Assembly: GCA_963721065.1 (NCBI GenBank)
Contig: CAVRHO010000008.1
Coordinates: forward strand, 620,001 to 684,000
Source: CAWBLP01 sp963721065
GTDB taxonomy: Bacteria > Pseudomonadota > Alphaproteobacteria > Acetobacterales > Acetobacteraceae
Direction of reading: 5' to 3'
DNA length: 64,000 nt
This document shows, one piece after another, positions 40,932-49,037 of the stretch (its first letter is position 1; every line of letters starts with the position of its first letter). The notes under the pieces were generated by a model. It ran no database searches. It was not told where the DNA came from and was given only the letters and a program-made list of their open reading frames with translations. The translations under genes and the position numbers were made by a program.

Positions 40932-41020
40932 TCGCAGCAATGCGGTCCCTGACCGCGCTGTCTGCTTTCTTGGACGTTTCCTCCCTAAACTTGGCGGTGC
41001 CTCGGCACCGCCTTTTTTTT
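40932..41020 (+). ncRNA. MmgR/suhB-family small RNA
   Basis: This is a short trans-acting sRNA candidate. It contains the ten-base single-stranded box TTTCCTCCCT (40977-40986) that marks the alphaproteobacterial suhB/MmgR (alpha-r8) family, in the wider context CTTGGACG-box-AAACTTGG. A 5' hairpin GCGGTC-CCT-GACCGC precedes it, and a strong intrinsic terminator follows. The size fits the ~77-nt MmgR of Sinorhizobium meliloti, which limits polyhydroxybutyrate accumulation under nitrogen starvation. A PHA synthase gene lies in this window. The family call is from remembered consensus; the target here is inference. Confidence 0.75.
40993..41020 (+). terminator. Intrinsic terminator of the sRNA
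   Basis: GGCGGTGC (40993-41000), tetraloop CTCG, GCACCGCC (41005-41012), then eight T. This is a textbook rho-independent terminator reading on the plus strand. Confidence 0.92.
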
Positions 41021-41100
41021 GCCCTGCGCCGGGCGGGCGGGCGCGCCGGCCGAATGGCAGCCGTGCCGCCACAACCACAGCCACCCCGGACCCCGGACGG

Positions 41101-42087
41101 CTACCGCGGCCGCGATCCTGCCAGCGCCTCGGGGTTCACCACGTTGATCGGCGCCCCGGACGCGAAGGCGTTGATCTGGTCGAAAATGTCGGCGAACTGC
41201 AGCTCGTATTCGTCGCGGGTGACGTACCCGATATGCGGCGTGCACAGCGCGTTGTCCAAGCGCAGCAGGGGATGGTCACCGTCCACAACCGGCTCCTGCT
41301 CGAACACGTCCACCGCGGCGAAGCCGGGCCGCCCGGCCCGCAACGCCGCCTCCAGCGCACCCGGCACGATCAGTCCGGCCCGGCTGGTGTTCACCAGCAG
41401 CGCGGTGGCCTTCATCCGCGCCAGGTCCTCGGCCGTAACAATCCCGCGAGTCGCCGGCACCAGGCGCATGTGCAACGACACCACGTCGCTCTCGGCCAGG
41501 AAGCGCGCCTTGTCCGGCGCCACCGCGTAGCCGTCCTGCTGGGCCTGTGCGCGTGTCGCCTCCCGCGCCCATACCCAGACATGCATGCCGAAGGCCCGGC
41601 CGTAGTCCGCGACCACGCGCCCGATCCGTCCGAAGCCGTAAATGCCCAGCGTCTTGCCGCGCAGGGTGCTGCCCAGACCCACCTGCCACTGCCCCGCCTT
41701 CAGGGCCGCCGCCTGGCGCGGAATGCCGCGCATCGCCGCCAGCACCAGGCCCCAGGTCAGCTCCGCCGTGGCATAGGACGGCGTGCCCGGATGCATGCTG
41801 GAGCACACCAGCACGCCGCGCCGGGTGCAGGTATCGACGTCGATATGCGGCCAGACGCTGCGCTGGCTGATCAGCTTCAGCCGGTCCAGCCGCTCCAGCA
41901 ACGGCGTGCGGATCTGCGTGCGCTCCCGGAACAGCACCAGCGCCTCGGTATCCGCCAGGCGCCGAACCAGAGCGTCGGTGTCCTGCACGTGGTCGGTCCA
42001 CACCGTTACATCGTGTCCGGCGAGCCTGGCGAAGCAGGGCAGCGTGCGGATGGTGTCCTGCCAGTCGTCGAGGATGGTGACCCGCAT
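41101..42087 (-). CDS. D-2-hydroxyacid dehydrogenase family protein
   Basis: This is an NAD(P)-dependent D-2-hydroxyacid dehydrogenase of 328 residues, similar to phosphoglycerate dehydrogenase and glyoxylate reductase; the substrate is unknown. The nucleotide-binding loop is GKTLGIYGFGRIGRVVADYG. Catalytic Arg is in LVNTSRAGLI, Glu in FEQEP, and His in ALCTPHIGYV. The start ATG 42087 lies 2 bases after the stop of the small upstream ORF, so the two are translationally coupled. It is the last gene of the minus-strand operon from 44548. It probably reduces or oxidises a keto or hydroxy acid made by the upstream enzymes (inference). Confidence 0.9.
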   Translation of the reverse strand: MRVTILDDWQDTIRTLPCFARLAGHDVTVWTDHVQDTDALVRRLADTEALVLFRERTQIRTPLLERLDRLKLISQRSVWPHIDVDTCTRRGVLVCSSMHPGTPSYATAELTWGLVLAAMRGIPRQAAALKAGQWQVGLGSTLRGKTLGIYGFGRIGRVVADYGRAFGMHVWVWAREATRAQAQQDGYAVAPDKARFLAESDVVSLHMRLVPATRGIVTAEDLARMKATALLVNTSRAGLIVPGALEAALRAGRPGFAAVDVFEQEPVVDGDHPLLRLDNALCTPHIGYVTRDEYELQFADIFDQINAFASGAPINVVNPEALAGSRPR

Positions 42088-42089
42088 GA

Positions 42090-42317
42090 TCAGACACGCT
42101 GCTCCAGGAAAGCCCGGCCGGCCTGGGTAATCCCCACCGTCGCGCGCCCGGCGGCGTGGTCGTGCGCAATGAAACCGCGGTCGTTCGCCTCCTCCCACAC
42201 CGGCAGGCGCGGGCAGGAGGTGCGCCAGGCGTCCATCACCTCGCCGTAGGGCCGCGCCCCGGGGGCGAGCCAGGCCAGCAGATCGCGCAGCAGCGGGTCG
42301 AGGATCGTGTCCGGCAT
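42090..42317 (-). CDS. Small conserved-looking protein, 75 residues
   Basis: This is a cytoplasmic protein of unknown function: MPDTILDPLLRDLLAWLAPG, then GEVMDAWRTSCPRLPVWEEA and a C-terminal GRATVGITQAGRAFLEQRV that looks like the end of a small winged-helix. Strong GC-third-position bias and tight coupling to the dehydrogenase gene (stop two bases before its start) argue that it is real. It could be a regulatory or partner subunit of the operon's enzymes. Confidence 0.7.
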   Translation of the reverse strand: MPDTILDPLLRDLLAWLAPGARPYGEVMDAWRTSCPRLPVWEEANDRGFIAHDHAAGRATVGITQAGRAFLEQRV

Positions 42318-42436
42318 GGCACCTCTCCTGGTTGCGGGCATCATCGGGCGACAACGGTCTGCATCAAGTCGGTCCGCAAAAGCCGGCGTCGTTCCACCCG
42401 GCGCGGACGCGGCGCCTGCACGCACGCGCGTATGCC

Positions 42437-43486
42437 CTACGCGGCAAACACATCCTGCAGCACCCCGTCGCGCACCACGACGGTGTCGTCCACCGCGATC
42501 GTGGTTCCCATCACCGGAATGTCGAAGTGCCCCGCCGTAAACCGCCCGGCGAATTCGTTCGCGCCGGTGGAGAACAGGAAGTTCCCGGCCACCGCCCGCA
42601 ATTCGGTGCCGTTGGTGTCGCGCTGGTCGTACATCGCCAGTGCCTCGTAGCGCGCCGCGCGGTTCATGCCGAAGCCGACATGCGACACGGCATACGCCTC
42701 CCGCTCGCCCCAGGCTTCCAGGTAGGCGCGCATCATCGCCGCATCCGCCCCCTGCCCGTCCACCGCGGTCACGTAGTCCGCCTCCAGTTTCAGCCGAACC
42801 GGCAATTCCAGGTAGCGCTTGAATGTCAGGTTGATGTCGCCGCGGTCCAGCACCAGCGTGCCGTTCACCGTGCCGGCGCGGGGAAAGCTCACCACCAGGC
42901 CGCCGGGCCAGTGCGACAGCGTGCCGGGCCGGTCGGTCCAGCCCCACACGCCCACCGTCATCGCCCCGCCCATGTCGATATCCAGCGCGGTCCCGGCCGC
43001 CGAGGTCACCCGCATCCGCTTCGCCGCCCGCAGCATCTTCTGCGCCGCGCGCACCTGCGCGCCCAGCGCCTCATCCGGCCGCAGACGTTCCAGCGCTTCG
43101 GGATGTTCGTTGCTGACCACCAGGATGCGTGCGCCGGCCTTCAGGATCTGCGGCGTCTCCCGCGCGTGCATCAGCCCCTCGACGGTGCAGTCCACCACGA
43201 ACCCGGCGGCACCCAGCGCGCCGATCACCGGTTCCAGCCCGCCGATCGCCTGGCTGGCGCCGGTGGAGCGCACCGGCACCGGGTAGGGATTGCGCGGCGT
43301 CGGCACCACCACGTGGAACGGCCGAACGCCCAGGCGCTGCAGGGCCAGTTCGGCCAGGTGCACGTTCAGCGCGCGCGACTGGGTTTCCGACAGGATCGCC
43401 GCGGTGTCGCCCGCCTTCACCGCGCAACGGGCGAACACCTCGCAGAACGCGTCGATCCACTTGCCTTCGATCCGGTCCGACAGCAT
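42437..43486 (-). CDS. NicX/M29-family protein (2,5-dihydroxypyridine dioxygenase-like or aminopeptidase-like)
   Basis: The protein has 349 residues and belongs to the superfamily shared by M29 leucyl aminopeptidases and 2,5-dihydroxypyridine 5,6-dioxygenase (NicX). It carries His269 (SHVGFGMN), His320 and Asp322 (GHFDIP). This is the H...HxD pattern and spacing reported for iron binding in NicX, so a ring-opening dioxygenase is at least as likely as a peptidase. The N-terminal half has VPTPRNPYPVPVRSTGA. It lies 9 bases downstream of the flavin oxidoreductase gene. Neighbours suggest breakdown of an N-heterocyclic compound, but no direct evidence of substrate is visible. Confidence 0.78.
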   Translation of the reverse strand: MLSDRIEGKWIDAFCEVFARCAVKAGDTAAILSETQSRALNVHLAELALQRLGVRPFHVVVPTPRNPYPVPVRSTGASQAIGGLEPVIGALGAAGFVVDCTVEGLMHARETPQILKAGARILVVSNEHPEALERLRPDEALGAQVRAAQKMLRAAKRMRVTSAAGTALDIDMGGAMTVGVWGWTDRPGTLSHWPGGLVVSFPRAGTVNGTLVLDRGDINLTFKRYLELPVRLKLEADYVTAVDGQGADAAMMRAYLEAWGEREAYAVSHVGFGMNRAARYEALAMYDQRDTNGTELRAVAGNFLFSTGANEFAGRFTAGHFDIPVMGTTIAVDDTVVVRDGVLQDVFAA

Positions 43487-43495
43487 GGGGCTCCC

Positions 43496-44548
43496 TCAGT
43501 GACGGAAATGCGGGATGACCTGCTCGCACATCATCTGCAGCGAGTTGGTCACCAGATGGTTGGGAATGCGCATACCGCAGTTCATCTCGGCCAGGATACC
43601 GTCCAGCCCGAGTTCCTCCTGAAGCTGCGCCAGCCGGTCGGCCACCATTGTCGGTGTGCCGACGATGATCTTGCTGCGCAGCACCTCCTCATAGGTGATG
43701 CTCTGCAGCCGCTGCCCGCGCTCCGCCCGGTTCTCCACCGCGCGCGCCCCCTCCTGCGTGGCGGACTCCTCGATGCGCTCGCCCAGGTAGCGGTAGAAGT
43801 GCATCACGCTTTCCTGCGGCTCCTCCAGCGCCTGCTTCTCGGTGGCGGCGACATAGACCGGCACGCGCAGGAAGATCTTGCCGCGTCCGGGATGGCCCGC
43901 CGCCGACCAGGCGTCCTGGTAGGCCCGGATGTTGGGACGGAGCTCGCTCAGATCGCCCAGCCGGGTGGCGACGAAAATCGGGTAGCCCTGCGCGCCGATC
44001 ACCGGATAGGTGTCGGCGCTGGTGGCCGCGACCCGCAGTTCCGGATAGGGCTGGGTGTACGGCTTCGGCACCAGGTACACGTCGTCGAAGTTGTAGAACT
44101 TGCCGTGGAACGAAAACCGCTCCTGCGTCCAGGAGCGCTTCAGGATCTCCAGCACCTCGGCAAACCGCTCGCGGCTCTCGGCATAGGAAATGCCATAGGC
44201 CTGGTACACCCGGGGAAACCCGCTGCGCCCGACCCCCATGATCAGCCGCCCATGGCTGATGTGATCGACGGTGCAGGCTTCCTCGGCCAGGCGCAGCGGG
44301 TGGCACAGCGGCAGCACCTGCACCGCGATCCCCACCTTCATGCGCTTCGTCCGCGCGGCGATGGCGCTGGCGATGGTCAGCGGCGAGGCCAGTACCGACC
44401 GCTCCGGCGCGGTATGCAGCTCCGCCAGCCACATCACATCGAGCCCGGCCCGTTCCGCCGCGTCCACCTGCTCGAACGACACGGAAAAGGCCTCGGCCTC
44501 GGACTGTCCGGGCATCCGCTGAAATTCGTGAAACATGCCAAATTCCAT
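43496..44548 (-). CDS. LLM-class flavin-dependent oxidoreductase
   Basis: This is a bacterial-luciferase-like monooxygenase of 350 residues. It has a TIM barrel and uses reduced FMN (or F420 in some members). It starts MEFGMFHEFQ, followed by AERAGLDVMWLAELH, LPLCHPLRLAEEACTVDHISHGRLIMGVGRSG (the classic flavin-site loop, split here over two motifs) and SFHGKFYNFDDV. The start ATG 44548 has a GGAGG Shine-Dalgarno 8 bases upstream. It is the first gene of the catabolic operon, transcribed divergently from proA across a ~345-bp gap. Such enzymes hydroxylate or desulfonate small organics; the substrate is unknown. Confidence 0.9.
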   Translation of the reverse strand: MEFGMFHEFQRMPGQSEAEAFSVSFEQVDAAERAGLDVMWLAELHTAPERSVLASPLTIASAIAARTKRMKVGIAVQVLPLCHPLRLAEEACTVDHISHGRLIMGVGRSGFPRVYQAYGISYAESRERFAEVLEILKRSWTQERFSFHGKFYNFDDVYLVPKPYTQPYPELRVAATSADTYPVIGAQGYPIFVATRLGDLSELRPNIRAYQDAWSAAGHPGRGKIFLRVPVYVAATEKQALEEPQESVMHFYRYLGERIEESATQEGARAVENRAERGQRLQSITYEEVLRSKIIVGTPTMVADRLAQLQEELGLDGILAEMNCGMRIPNHLVTNSLQMMCEQVIPHFRH

Positions 44549-44894
44549 CGGTGCACCTCCCGGTTTGTTGGCCAGCAGGGTTGATCGGTTTGCACGCCGC
44601 CGCAAGAGCCCAGCCCCGCGGCAAACCATGTTTCTTTGTTCGGCTGAAAAGCGCCGTTTCTCCGTCCCGGCCTGACCACCCCAGGACGCCGCGCGCAGCC
44701 GCGGTCAAGGCTGGCCGAAGGCCACCGCGCAGCGGCGCGAAGCGGCCTTGACGGCGGCGAGCACGGCGTCACCCTCGGCCCAGACCGGGCGCCGCCATCC
44801 CCGCCGGATTCCGCAGCCGCACCAACCAGACTCGACCCGCCCCCCTGGAAACATCGCCGCGTCAAGGGCACTATCTGCCGCAAGGAGTGCCCCC
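44549..44894. other. Divergent intergenic region between the catabolic operon and proA
   Basis: No gene is supported. It should contain both promoters. A GGAGG site serves the minus-strand oxidoreductase, and AAGGAG (near 44883) serves proA. No clear operator palindrome was recognised. Confidence 0.5.
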
Positions 44895-46154
44895 ATGCAC
44901 ATCGACAGCGAACCCACCCAGCACCTGCAGCAAGCCGCCCGTGCGGCGCGCGACGCATCGCATGTGCTCGCCCGCAGCAGCACCGCCCAGCGCAACGACG
45001 CGCTGCACGCGATGGCCAACGCGTTGCGCCGGGCCGCGCCGCAGATCCTGGAAGCCAATGCCGCCGACGTGGCGCACAGCACCGGCACCGCGGCGTTCCG
45101 CGACCGCCTGACGCTGACCGAGGCCCGCGTCGAAGCCATGGCCAAGGGCCTCGACGACGTCGCCGCCCTGCCCGATCCGCTCGGCCGCATCCTCGCCGAC
45201 TGGACGCGCCCGAACGGGCTGCGCATCCAGCGCGTCGCCACGCCGATCGGCGTCATCGGCATGATCTACGAAAGCCGCCCCAATGTCGGCGCCGACGCCG
45301 CCGCGCTGTGCCTGAAATCCGGCAACGCGGTGATCCTGCGCGGCGGATCGGAAAGCCTGCGCAGCGCCCAGGCCATCCACGCCGCCCTGACACAGGGCCT
45401 GCGCGAGTCCGGCCTGCCCGAGGCCTGCGTGCAGATTCCGCCCAGCGCCGACCGCGCCTATGTGGCGGCGATGCTGGCAGCCGCCGGCCTGATCGACCTG
45501 ATCATCCCCCGCGGCGGCAAGTCGCTGGTGGAGCGCGTGCAGCGTGAAGCCCGCGTTCCCGTCCTGGCGCACGCCGAGGGCCTCTGCCACACCTATGTCC
45601 ACGCCGCCGCCGATCCGGAGATGGCCCGCCGGATCGTCGCCAACGCCAAGATGCGGCGCACCGGCATCTGCGGCGCGACGGAAACGCTGCTGATCGACCG
45701 CGCCATCGCCCCGACGCTGCTGCCGCAGATCGTCGCCGATCTGCGCGCCCTGCACTGCGACTTCCGCGCCGATGCCGCCGCCCGCGACATCGTCCCCGAC
45801 CTGCCGCCCGCCACGGATGCGGACTTCGACACCGAGTGGCTGGACGCCGTTCTGTCGGTGGCCGTCGTGGACGGCGTCGATGCCGCGCTGGCGCATATCG
45901 CCCGGCACGGCAGCGAACACACGGACGCCATCGTCACCGAAGACGCCGCGGTGGCCGAGGGCTTCCTCGGCGGCCTCGACAGCGCGGTGGGCGTGTGGAA
46001 CGCCTCCACCCAGTTCTGCGACGGCGGGGAATTCGGCTTCGGCGCCGAGATCGGCATCGCCACCGGCCGCATCCACGCGCGCGGCCCCGTCGGGCTGGAG
46101 CAACTGACCACCTACCGCTATCTGGTGCGCGGCACCGGGCAGGTCCGCCCCTGA
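44895..46154 (+). CDS. proA: Gamma-glutamyl phosphate reductase
   Basis: This enzyme reduces gamma-glutamyl phosphate to glutamate-5-semialdehyde with NADPH, the second step of proline synthesis; it is cytoplasmic. It has 419 residues, the usual length. Family motifs are PIGVIGMIYESRPNVGADAA, LKSGNAVILRGGSES, and the catalytic Cys259 in RRTGICGATETLL. The C-terminus has FGFGAEIGIATGRIHARGPVGLEQLTTYRY (family end, given in two overlapping phrases). AAGGAG precedes ATG 44895. In many relatives proB and obg lie upstream; here that side is occupied by the divergent catabolic operon. It is followed by nadD and rsfS. Confidence 0.96.
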   Translation: MHIDSEPTQHLQQAARAARDASHVLARSSTAQRNDALHAMANALRRAAPQILEANAADVAHSTGTAAFRDRLTLTEARVEAMAKGLDDVAALPDPLGRILADWTRPNGLRIQRVATPIGVIGMIYESRPNVGADAAALCLKSGNAVILRGGSESLRSAQAIHAALTQGLRESGLPEACVQIPPSADRAYVAAMLAAAGLIDLIIPRGGKSLVERVQREARVPVLAHAEGLCHTYVHAAADPEMARRIVANAKMRRTGICGATETLLIDRAIAPTLLPQIVADLRALHCDFRADAAARDIVPDLPPATDADFDTEWLDAVLSVAVVDGVDAALAHIARHGSEHTDAIVTEDAAVAEGFLGGLDSAVGVWNASTQFCDGGEFGFGAEIGIATGRIHARGPVGLEQLTTYRYLVRGTGQVRP

Positions 46155-46777
46155 ACGCGCCGCTGACTTTCGATCCGATCCCCCGCTTCGGCGACCGCCG
46201 CCGGACGCGAATCGGCCTGCTCGGCGGTTCCTTCAACCCGGCCCATGCCGGCCACCGGCAGGTCGCGACACTGGCACGCAAGCGCCTGCGCCTGGATCAG
46301 GTCTGGCTGCTGGTCTCCCCCGGGAATCCGCTGAAGCCCCGCCACGGCATGGCGCCGCTGCCGCAACGCCTGGCCGGCGCGCGCGCCATCGCCGACGGCC
46401 GTCGCATCATCGCCACCGCGATCGAAGCCAAGCTCGGCACAAGCTACACCGCGGATACGCTGCGCCTGCTGCTGCAACGCTTCCCACGCGTCCGCTTCGT
46501 CTGGCTGACCGGTGCCGACATCCTGCAGCAGTTGCCGCACTGGCGGCGCTGGCGGCAGATCCTGAACACCATCGCCGTCGCCGTGCTGCCGCGTCCCGGC
46601 TACAATCGCGCCGCGCTCGGCAGCCAGGCCGCGCAAGTGATGCGCCACGACCGCAGGCGTGAACGCGCCGCGGCCTGCGTACCGGGCAATCCGCCATCCT
46701 GGGTCTTCCTGCACGTGCCGCAGACGGCTATGTCCGCCACTGCGATCCGCGCCTCTCGCAAAGGAACCGTGCCATAG
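46151..46777 (+). CDS. nadD: Nicotinate-nucleotide adenylyltransferase (probable non-ATG start)
   Basis: This enzyme joins ATP and nicotinate mononucleotide to give deamido-NAD in NAD synthesis. About 208 residues. It shows the nucleotidyltransferase motif GLLGGSFNPAHAGH near the N-terminus, LTGADILQQLPHW, and the C-terminal SATAIR motif (ISSTxIR in the family). The domain starts so close to the proA stop that no ATG, GTG or TTG is available in frame before it. The only near-start is CTG 46151, which overlaps the proA stop as CTGA. This implies translational coupling with a rare start, or an undetected base error. Confidence 0.9.
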   Translation: MNAPLTFDPIPRFGDRRRTRIGLLGGSFNPAHAGHRQVATLARKRLRLDQVWLLVSPGNPLKPRHGMAPLPQRLAGARAIADGRRIIATAIEAKLGTSYTADTLRLLLQRFPRVRFVWLTGADILQQLPHWRRWRQILNTIAVAVLPRPGYNRAALGSQAAQVMRHDRRRERAAACVPGNPPSWVFLHVPQTAMSATAIRASRKGTVP

Positions 46778-46833
46778 CCAAGACCGCGCCTCCGCCGTCA
46801 CCCGCCCGGCACAAGCCGGAACCGCGCAAGCGG

Positions 46834-47286
46834 GTGAAGCCCCCCATGCCGGTGGCCGACAAAACCCCGGGCACACCACGCAAGAAGACGATTGTTGCAG
46901 GACCGCAATCTGCGGCGCCGCGGAGTCGCCGCAAGCATGTGGAGCCGTCCTCGCTGGACAAGCTGCAGTCGGTGATCGTTGGCAGCCTGGAAGACGACAA
47001 GGCCGAGGACGTCGTCACCCTGGACCTGGAAGGCAAGGCGACATTCTGCGACCGCATGGTGATCGCCACCGGCCTGGCCGACCGGCAGATCGCCGCCATG
47101 GCGCAGCACCTCTCCGAAAAGCTGCACGAAGCCGGCTTCAGGCGCGTGCAGGTCGAGGGCACCGGCGGCTCGGAATGGGTGCTGATCGATGCCGGCGACA
47201 TCGTCGTGCACCTGTTCAAGCCGGAAGCCCGCACGACCTACGGGCTGGAAAAAATGTGGGGTGCCGACCTCGACGAGGCCGGCTGA
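46834..47286 (+). CDS. rsfS: Ribosomal silencing factor RsfS
   Basis: This is a RsfS/Iojap (DUF143) protein of ~150 residues. It binds ribosomal protein uL14 and blocks subunit joining when nutrients are scarce. The conserved core (about 45-145) includes SLEDDKAEDVVTLDL, DRMVIATGLADRQIAA and WVLIDAGDIVVHLFKPEART. A basic Pro/Lys/Arg-rich N-terminal extension precedes it. The start at GTG 46834 is one option; ATG 46846 is another. The order proA-nadD-rsfS is conserved in alphaproteobacteria. The stop overlaps the next start (TGATG). Confidence 0.92.
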   Translation: MKPPMPVADKTPGTPRKKTIVAGPQSAAPRSRRKHVEPSSLDKLQSVIVGSLEDDKAEDVVTLDLEGKATFCDRMVIATGLADRQIAAMAQHLSEKLHEAGFRRVQVEGTGGSEWVLIDAGDIVVHLFKPEARTTYGLEKMWGADLDEAG

Positions 47287-48083
47287 TGACCGACCGCGCC
47301 GGTCGCGACCAGGTCGTCGCGGTGTATCGCGCGCTGGCGCAACGCGGGATGAACGCGGCCAGTTCCGGCAATGTCAGCCTCCGCACACCACAGGGCATGC
47401 TCATCACCCCCTCCGGCTGCTCGGCGGAAACGCTGGAAGCAGACGCGGTGGTGGCGATGACGCTGGACGGCGCAGTGCACAACGCCGGCACGCCGTCGTC
47501 GGAATGGGCGATGCATGCGGCGATCTACCGCGACCATCCGCCGGCCGGCTGCATCGTGCACACCCACGCCGACGCCTGCACCGCGCTGGCCTGCCTGAAC
47601 CAATCGCTGCCGGCCTTCCACTACATGGTGCTGCGCTTCGGCGGCGAGGACGTCCGCTGTGCCCCCTACGTCACCTTCGGCACGCCGGAACTGGCGCGGC
47701 TCGCGGCGCAGGCGCTCACCGGCCGCAGCGCGTGCCTGCTGGCGAACCACGGCATGATCGTGCACGGCCGCGACGCCGAGGACGCACTCGGCGGCGCGGT
47801 GCTGCTGGAAACGCTGTGCCGCCAGTACCTGCTGGCCCGCTCCGCCGGCCCGGTACGGCTGCTGACCACCGCGGAGATGCAGGCCGCTCGTGAGCGGTTC
47901 AGGACCTATGGAAGTCGGGCTGCCGCGGATCCAGGCTCCGCCCCCGCCCCTTGCAAACTCGGGCGGCAAGGCGGCCCGGGCGGAGGGAGCGACGAGTCCA
48001 CCCCGCTATCGCAACCGGCCGCACGCCCCCCTTCTCCCGCCCACAAAGGGAGAGCGACGAGTCGGCGCACCAACCGTTCCTGA
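47286..48083 (+). CDS. Class II aldolase/adducin family protein
   Basis: The protein has 265 residues, similar to L-fuculose-phosphate aldolase and related zinc enzymes. The metal site is built from VHTHADACTAL (His pair) and LLANHGMIVHG (third His); Glu in SSEWAMHAAIY is the likely catalytic acid. The enzymatic domain ends near residue 205 (TTAEMQAARERF). The last ~60 residues are Pro/Ser/Arg/Gly-rich low complexity and coincide with a GC-rich palindromic repeat that also occurs at 61714. This tail is probably repeat-derived rather than functional. It shares one base with the rsfS stop (TGATG). The sugar substrate is unknown. Confidence 0.85.
   Translation: MTDRAGRDQVVAVYRALAQRGMNAASSGNVSLRTPQGMLITPSGCSAETLEADAVVAMTLDGAVHNAGTPSSEWAMHAAIYRDHPPAGCIVHTHADACTALACLNQSLPAFHYMVLRFGGEDVRCAPYVTFGTPELARLAAQALTGRSACLLANHGMIVHGRDAEDALGGAVLLETLCRQYLLARSAGPVRLLTTAEMQAARERFRTYGSRAAADPGSAPAPCKLGRQGGPGGGSDESTPLSQPAARPPSPAHKGRATSRRTNRS
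48026..48066. repeat. GC-rich palindromic repeat, copy A (inside the aldolase tail)
   Basis: CCCCCTTCTCCCGCCC is followed by AAAGGGAGAGCGACGAGTCGGC; TCTCCC and GGGAGA can pair. The same 16-base core plus a downstream AGTCGGC occurs at 61714-61778 in the N-terminal part of ylxR, so this is a dispersed element. Confidence 0.55.
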
Positions 48084-48118
48084 CCTTATCCCCAGCGCTC
48101 CCCGGAAAGGCCCACCCG

Positions 48119-48859
48119 ATGCCCCTGCACCCCGACCTGACTGCCCGCGTTGCCCTGGTGACCGGCGGCTCCCGCGGCATCGGCCGGGCGGTGGCGCTGA
48201 CGCTGGCGGAAGCAGGCGCGGCGGTCGCGGTGAACTACGTCGCCCGCGCCGATGACGCCCAGAACGTCGCAGCCGAGATCACCGCCGCCGGCGGCAAGGC
48301 CATCGCCGTGGGCGCCGACGTATCCGACGCCTCCGCCGTCGCCACCATGCTGCAGACCATCGCCGACCAGCTCGGCCCCGTCGATGTGCTGGTGAACAAC
48401 GCCGGCATCGCCATCCCCCGCGGCGTGGACGACCTGACCGAGGAAGAGTTCGACCGCACCATCGCGGTGAACCTGAAATCCGCCTTCCTGTGCACCCGCG
48501 CCGTCGTGCCGCATATGCGCGCGCAGCGCTGGGGCCGCATCGTCAACATCACCTCCGGCGCGGCGCGCGGCGCCGGCGGGGTCGGCGTGCACTACAATGC
48601 CTCCAAAGCCGGCATGGAGGGCCTGACCCGCGGCTACGCCGCCCGCCTGGTAAAGGACGGCATCACCGTGAACGCCATCGCGCCCTCGCTGATCGAGACC
48701 GACATGCTCACCGGGTGGGCCGGCGACGCCGTGAAGCGCATCCCCATGGGCCGCCTCGGCGCGCCGGAGGAAGTCGGCCAGGCCGTGCTGCTGGTGCTGG
48801 GCAACGCCTACATGACCGGCCAGACCGTGATCCTGAACGGCGGGATGAGCTTCCTCTGA
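48119..48859 (+). CDS. Short-chain dehydrogenase/reductase (3-oxoacyl-ACP reductase-like)
   Basis: This is an NAD(P)-dependent classical SDR of 246 residues. The Rossmann motif is TGGSRGIGRA, and the NNAG motif is in VLVNNAGIAIP. Catalytic Ser is in NITSGAARG and the Tyr-Lys pair in YNASK. The C-terminal PMGRLGAPEEVGQAVLLV and GQTVILNGGMSF are typical of FabG-like members. Its position after an aldolase suggests sugar or hydroxyacid metabolism rather than fatty-acid synthesis, but the sequence does not decide. ATG 48119 gives MPLHPDLTARVALVTGG. Confidence 0.9.
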   Translation: MPLHPDLTARVALVTGGSRGIGRAVALTLAEAGAAVAVNYVARADDAQNVAAEITAAGGKAIAVGADVSDASAVATMLQTIADQLGPVDVLVNNAGIAIPRGVDDLTEEEFDRTIAVNLKSAFLCTRAVVPHMRAQRWGRIVNITSGAARGAGGVGVHYNASKAGMEGLTRGYAARLVKDGITVNAIAPSLIETDMLTGWAGDAVKRIPMGRLGAPEEVGQAVLLVLGNAYMTGQTVILNGGMSFL

Positions 48860-48967
48860 TCCGCGCCTGCGCATAAACAAACCTTCGCTGGCGCCGGGCT
48901 GGCGCGTTGCCCGATTCGCCCGCACCGGCCAGTCTTGTCGCGTGTGAACGCTCCGGAGGAGAGCCCC

Positions 48968-49036
48968 ATGCCGTGGACCTGCGACGCCTCAGCCAGGATG
49001 CGGTCCGCCGTGACCGCCGCGCTGCCGAAGCCCTGA
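48968..49036 (+). CDS. Putative 22-codon leader ORF before the C69-family gene
   Basis: ATG 48968 is preceded by a strong GGAGGAGA Shine-Dalgarno and encodes MPWTCDASARMRSAVTAALP plus two residues, then TGA. The stop lies one base before ATG 49038 of the next gene, which has no good Shine-Dalgarno of its own. This layout suggests translational coupling. Whether the peptide has a role is unknown. Confidence 0.4.
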   Translation: MPWTCDASARMRSAVTAALPKP

Positions 49037-49037
49037 C

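Noticed and set aside
40619..41530. 303-codon plus-strand ORF across the sRNA region
   Set aside because: It runs through the sRNA and its terminator and into the antisense of the dehydrogenase gene; no domain.
42332..44584. 750-codon plus-strand open frame opposite the catabolic operon
   Set aside because: His/Arg/Gln-rich antisense shadow of two well-supported enzymes.
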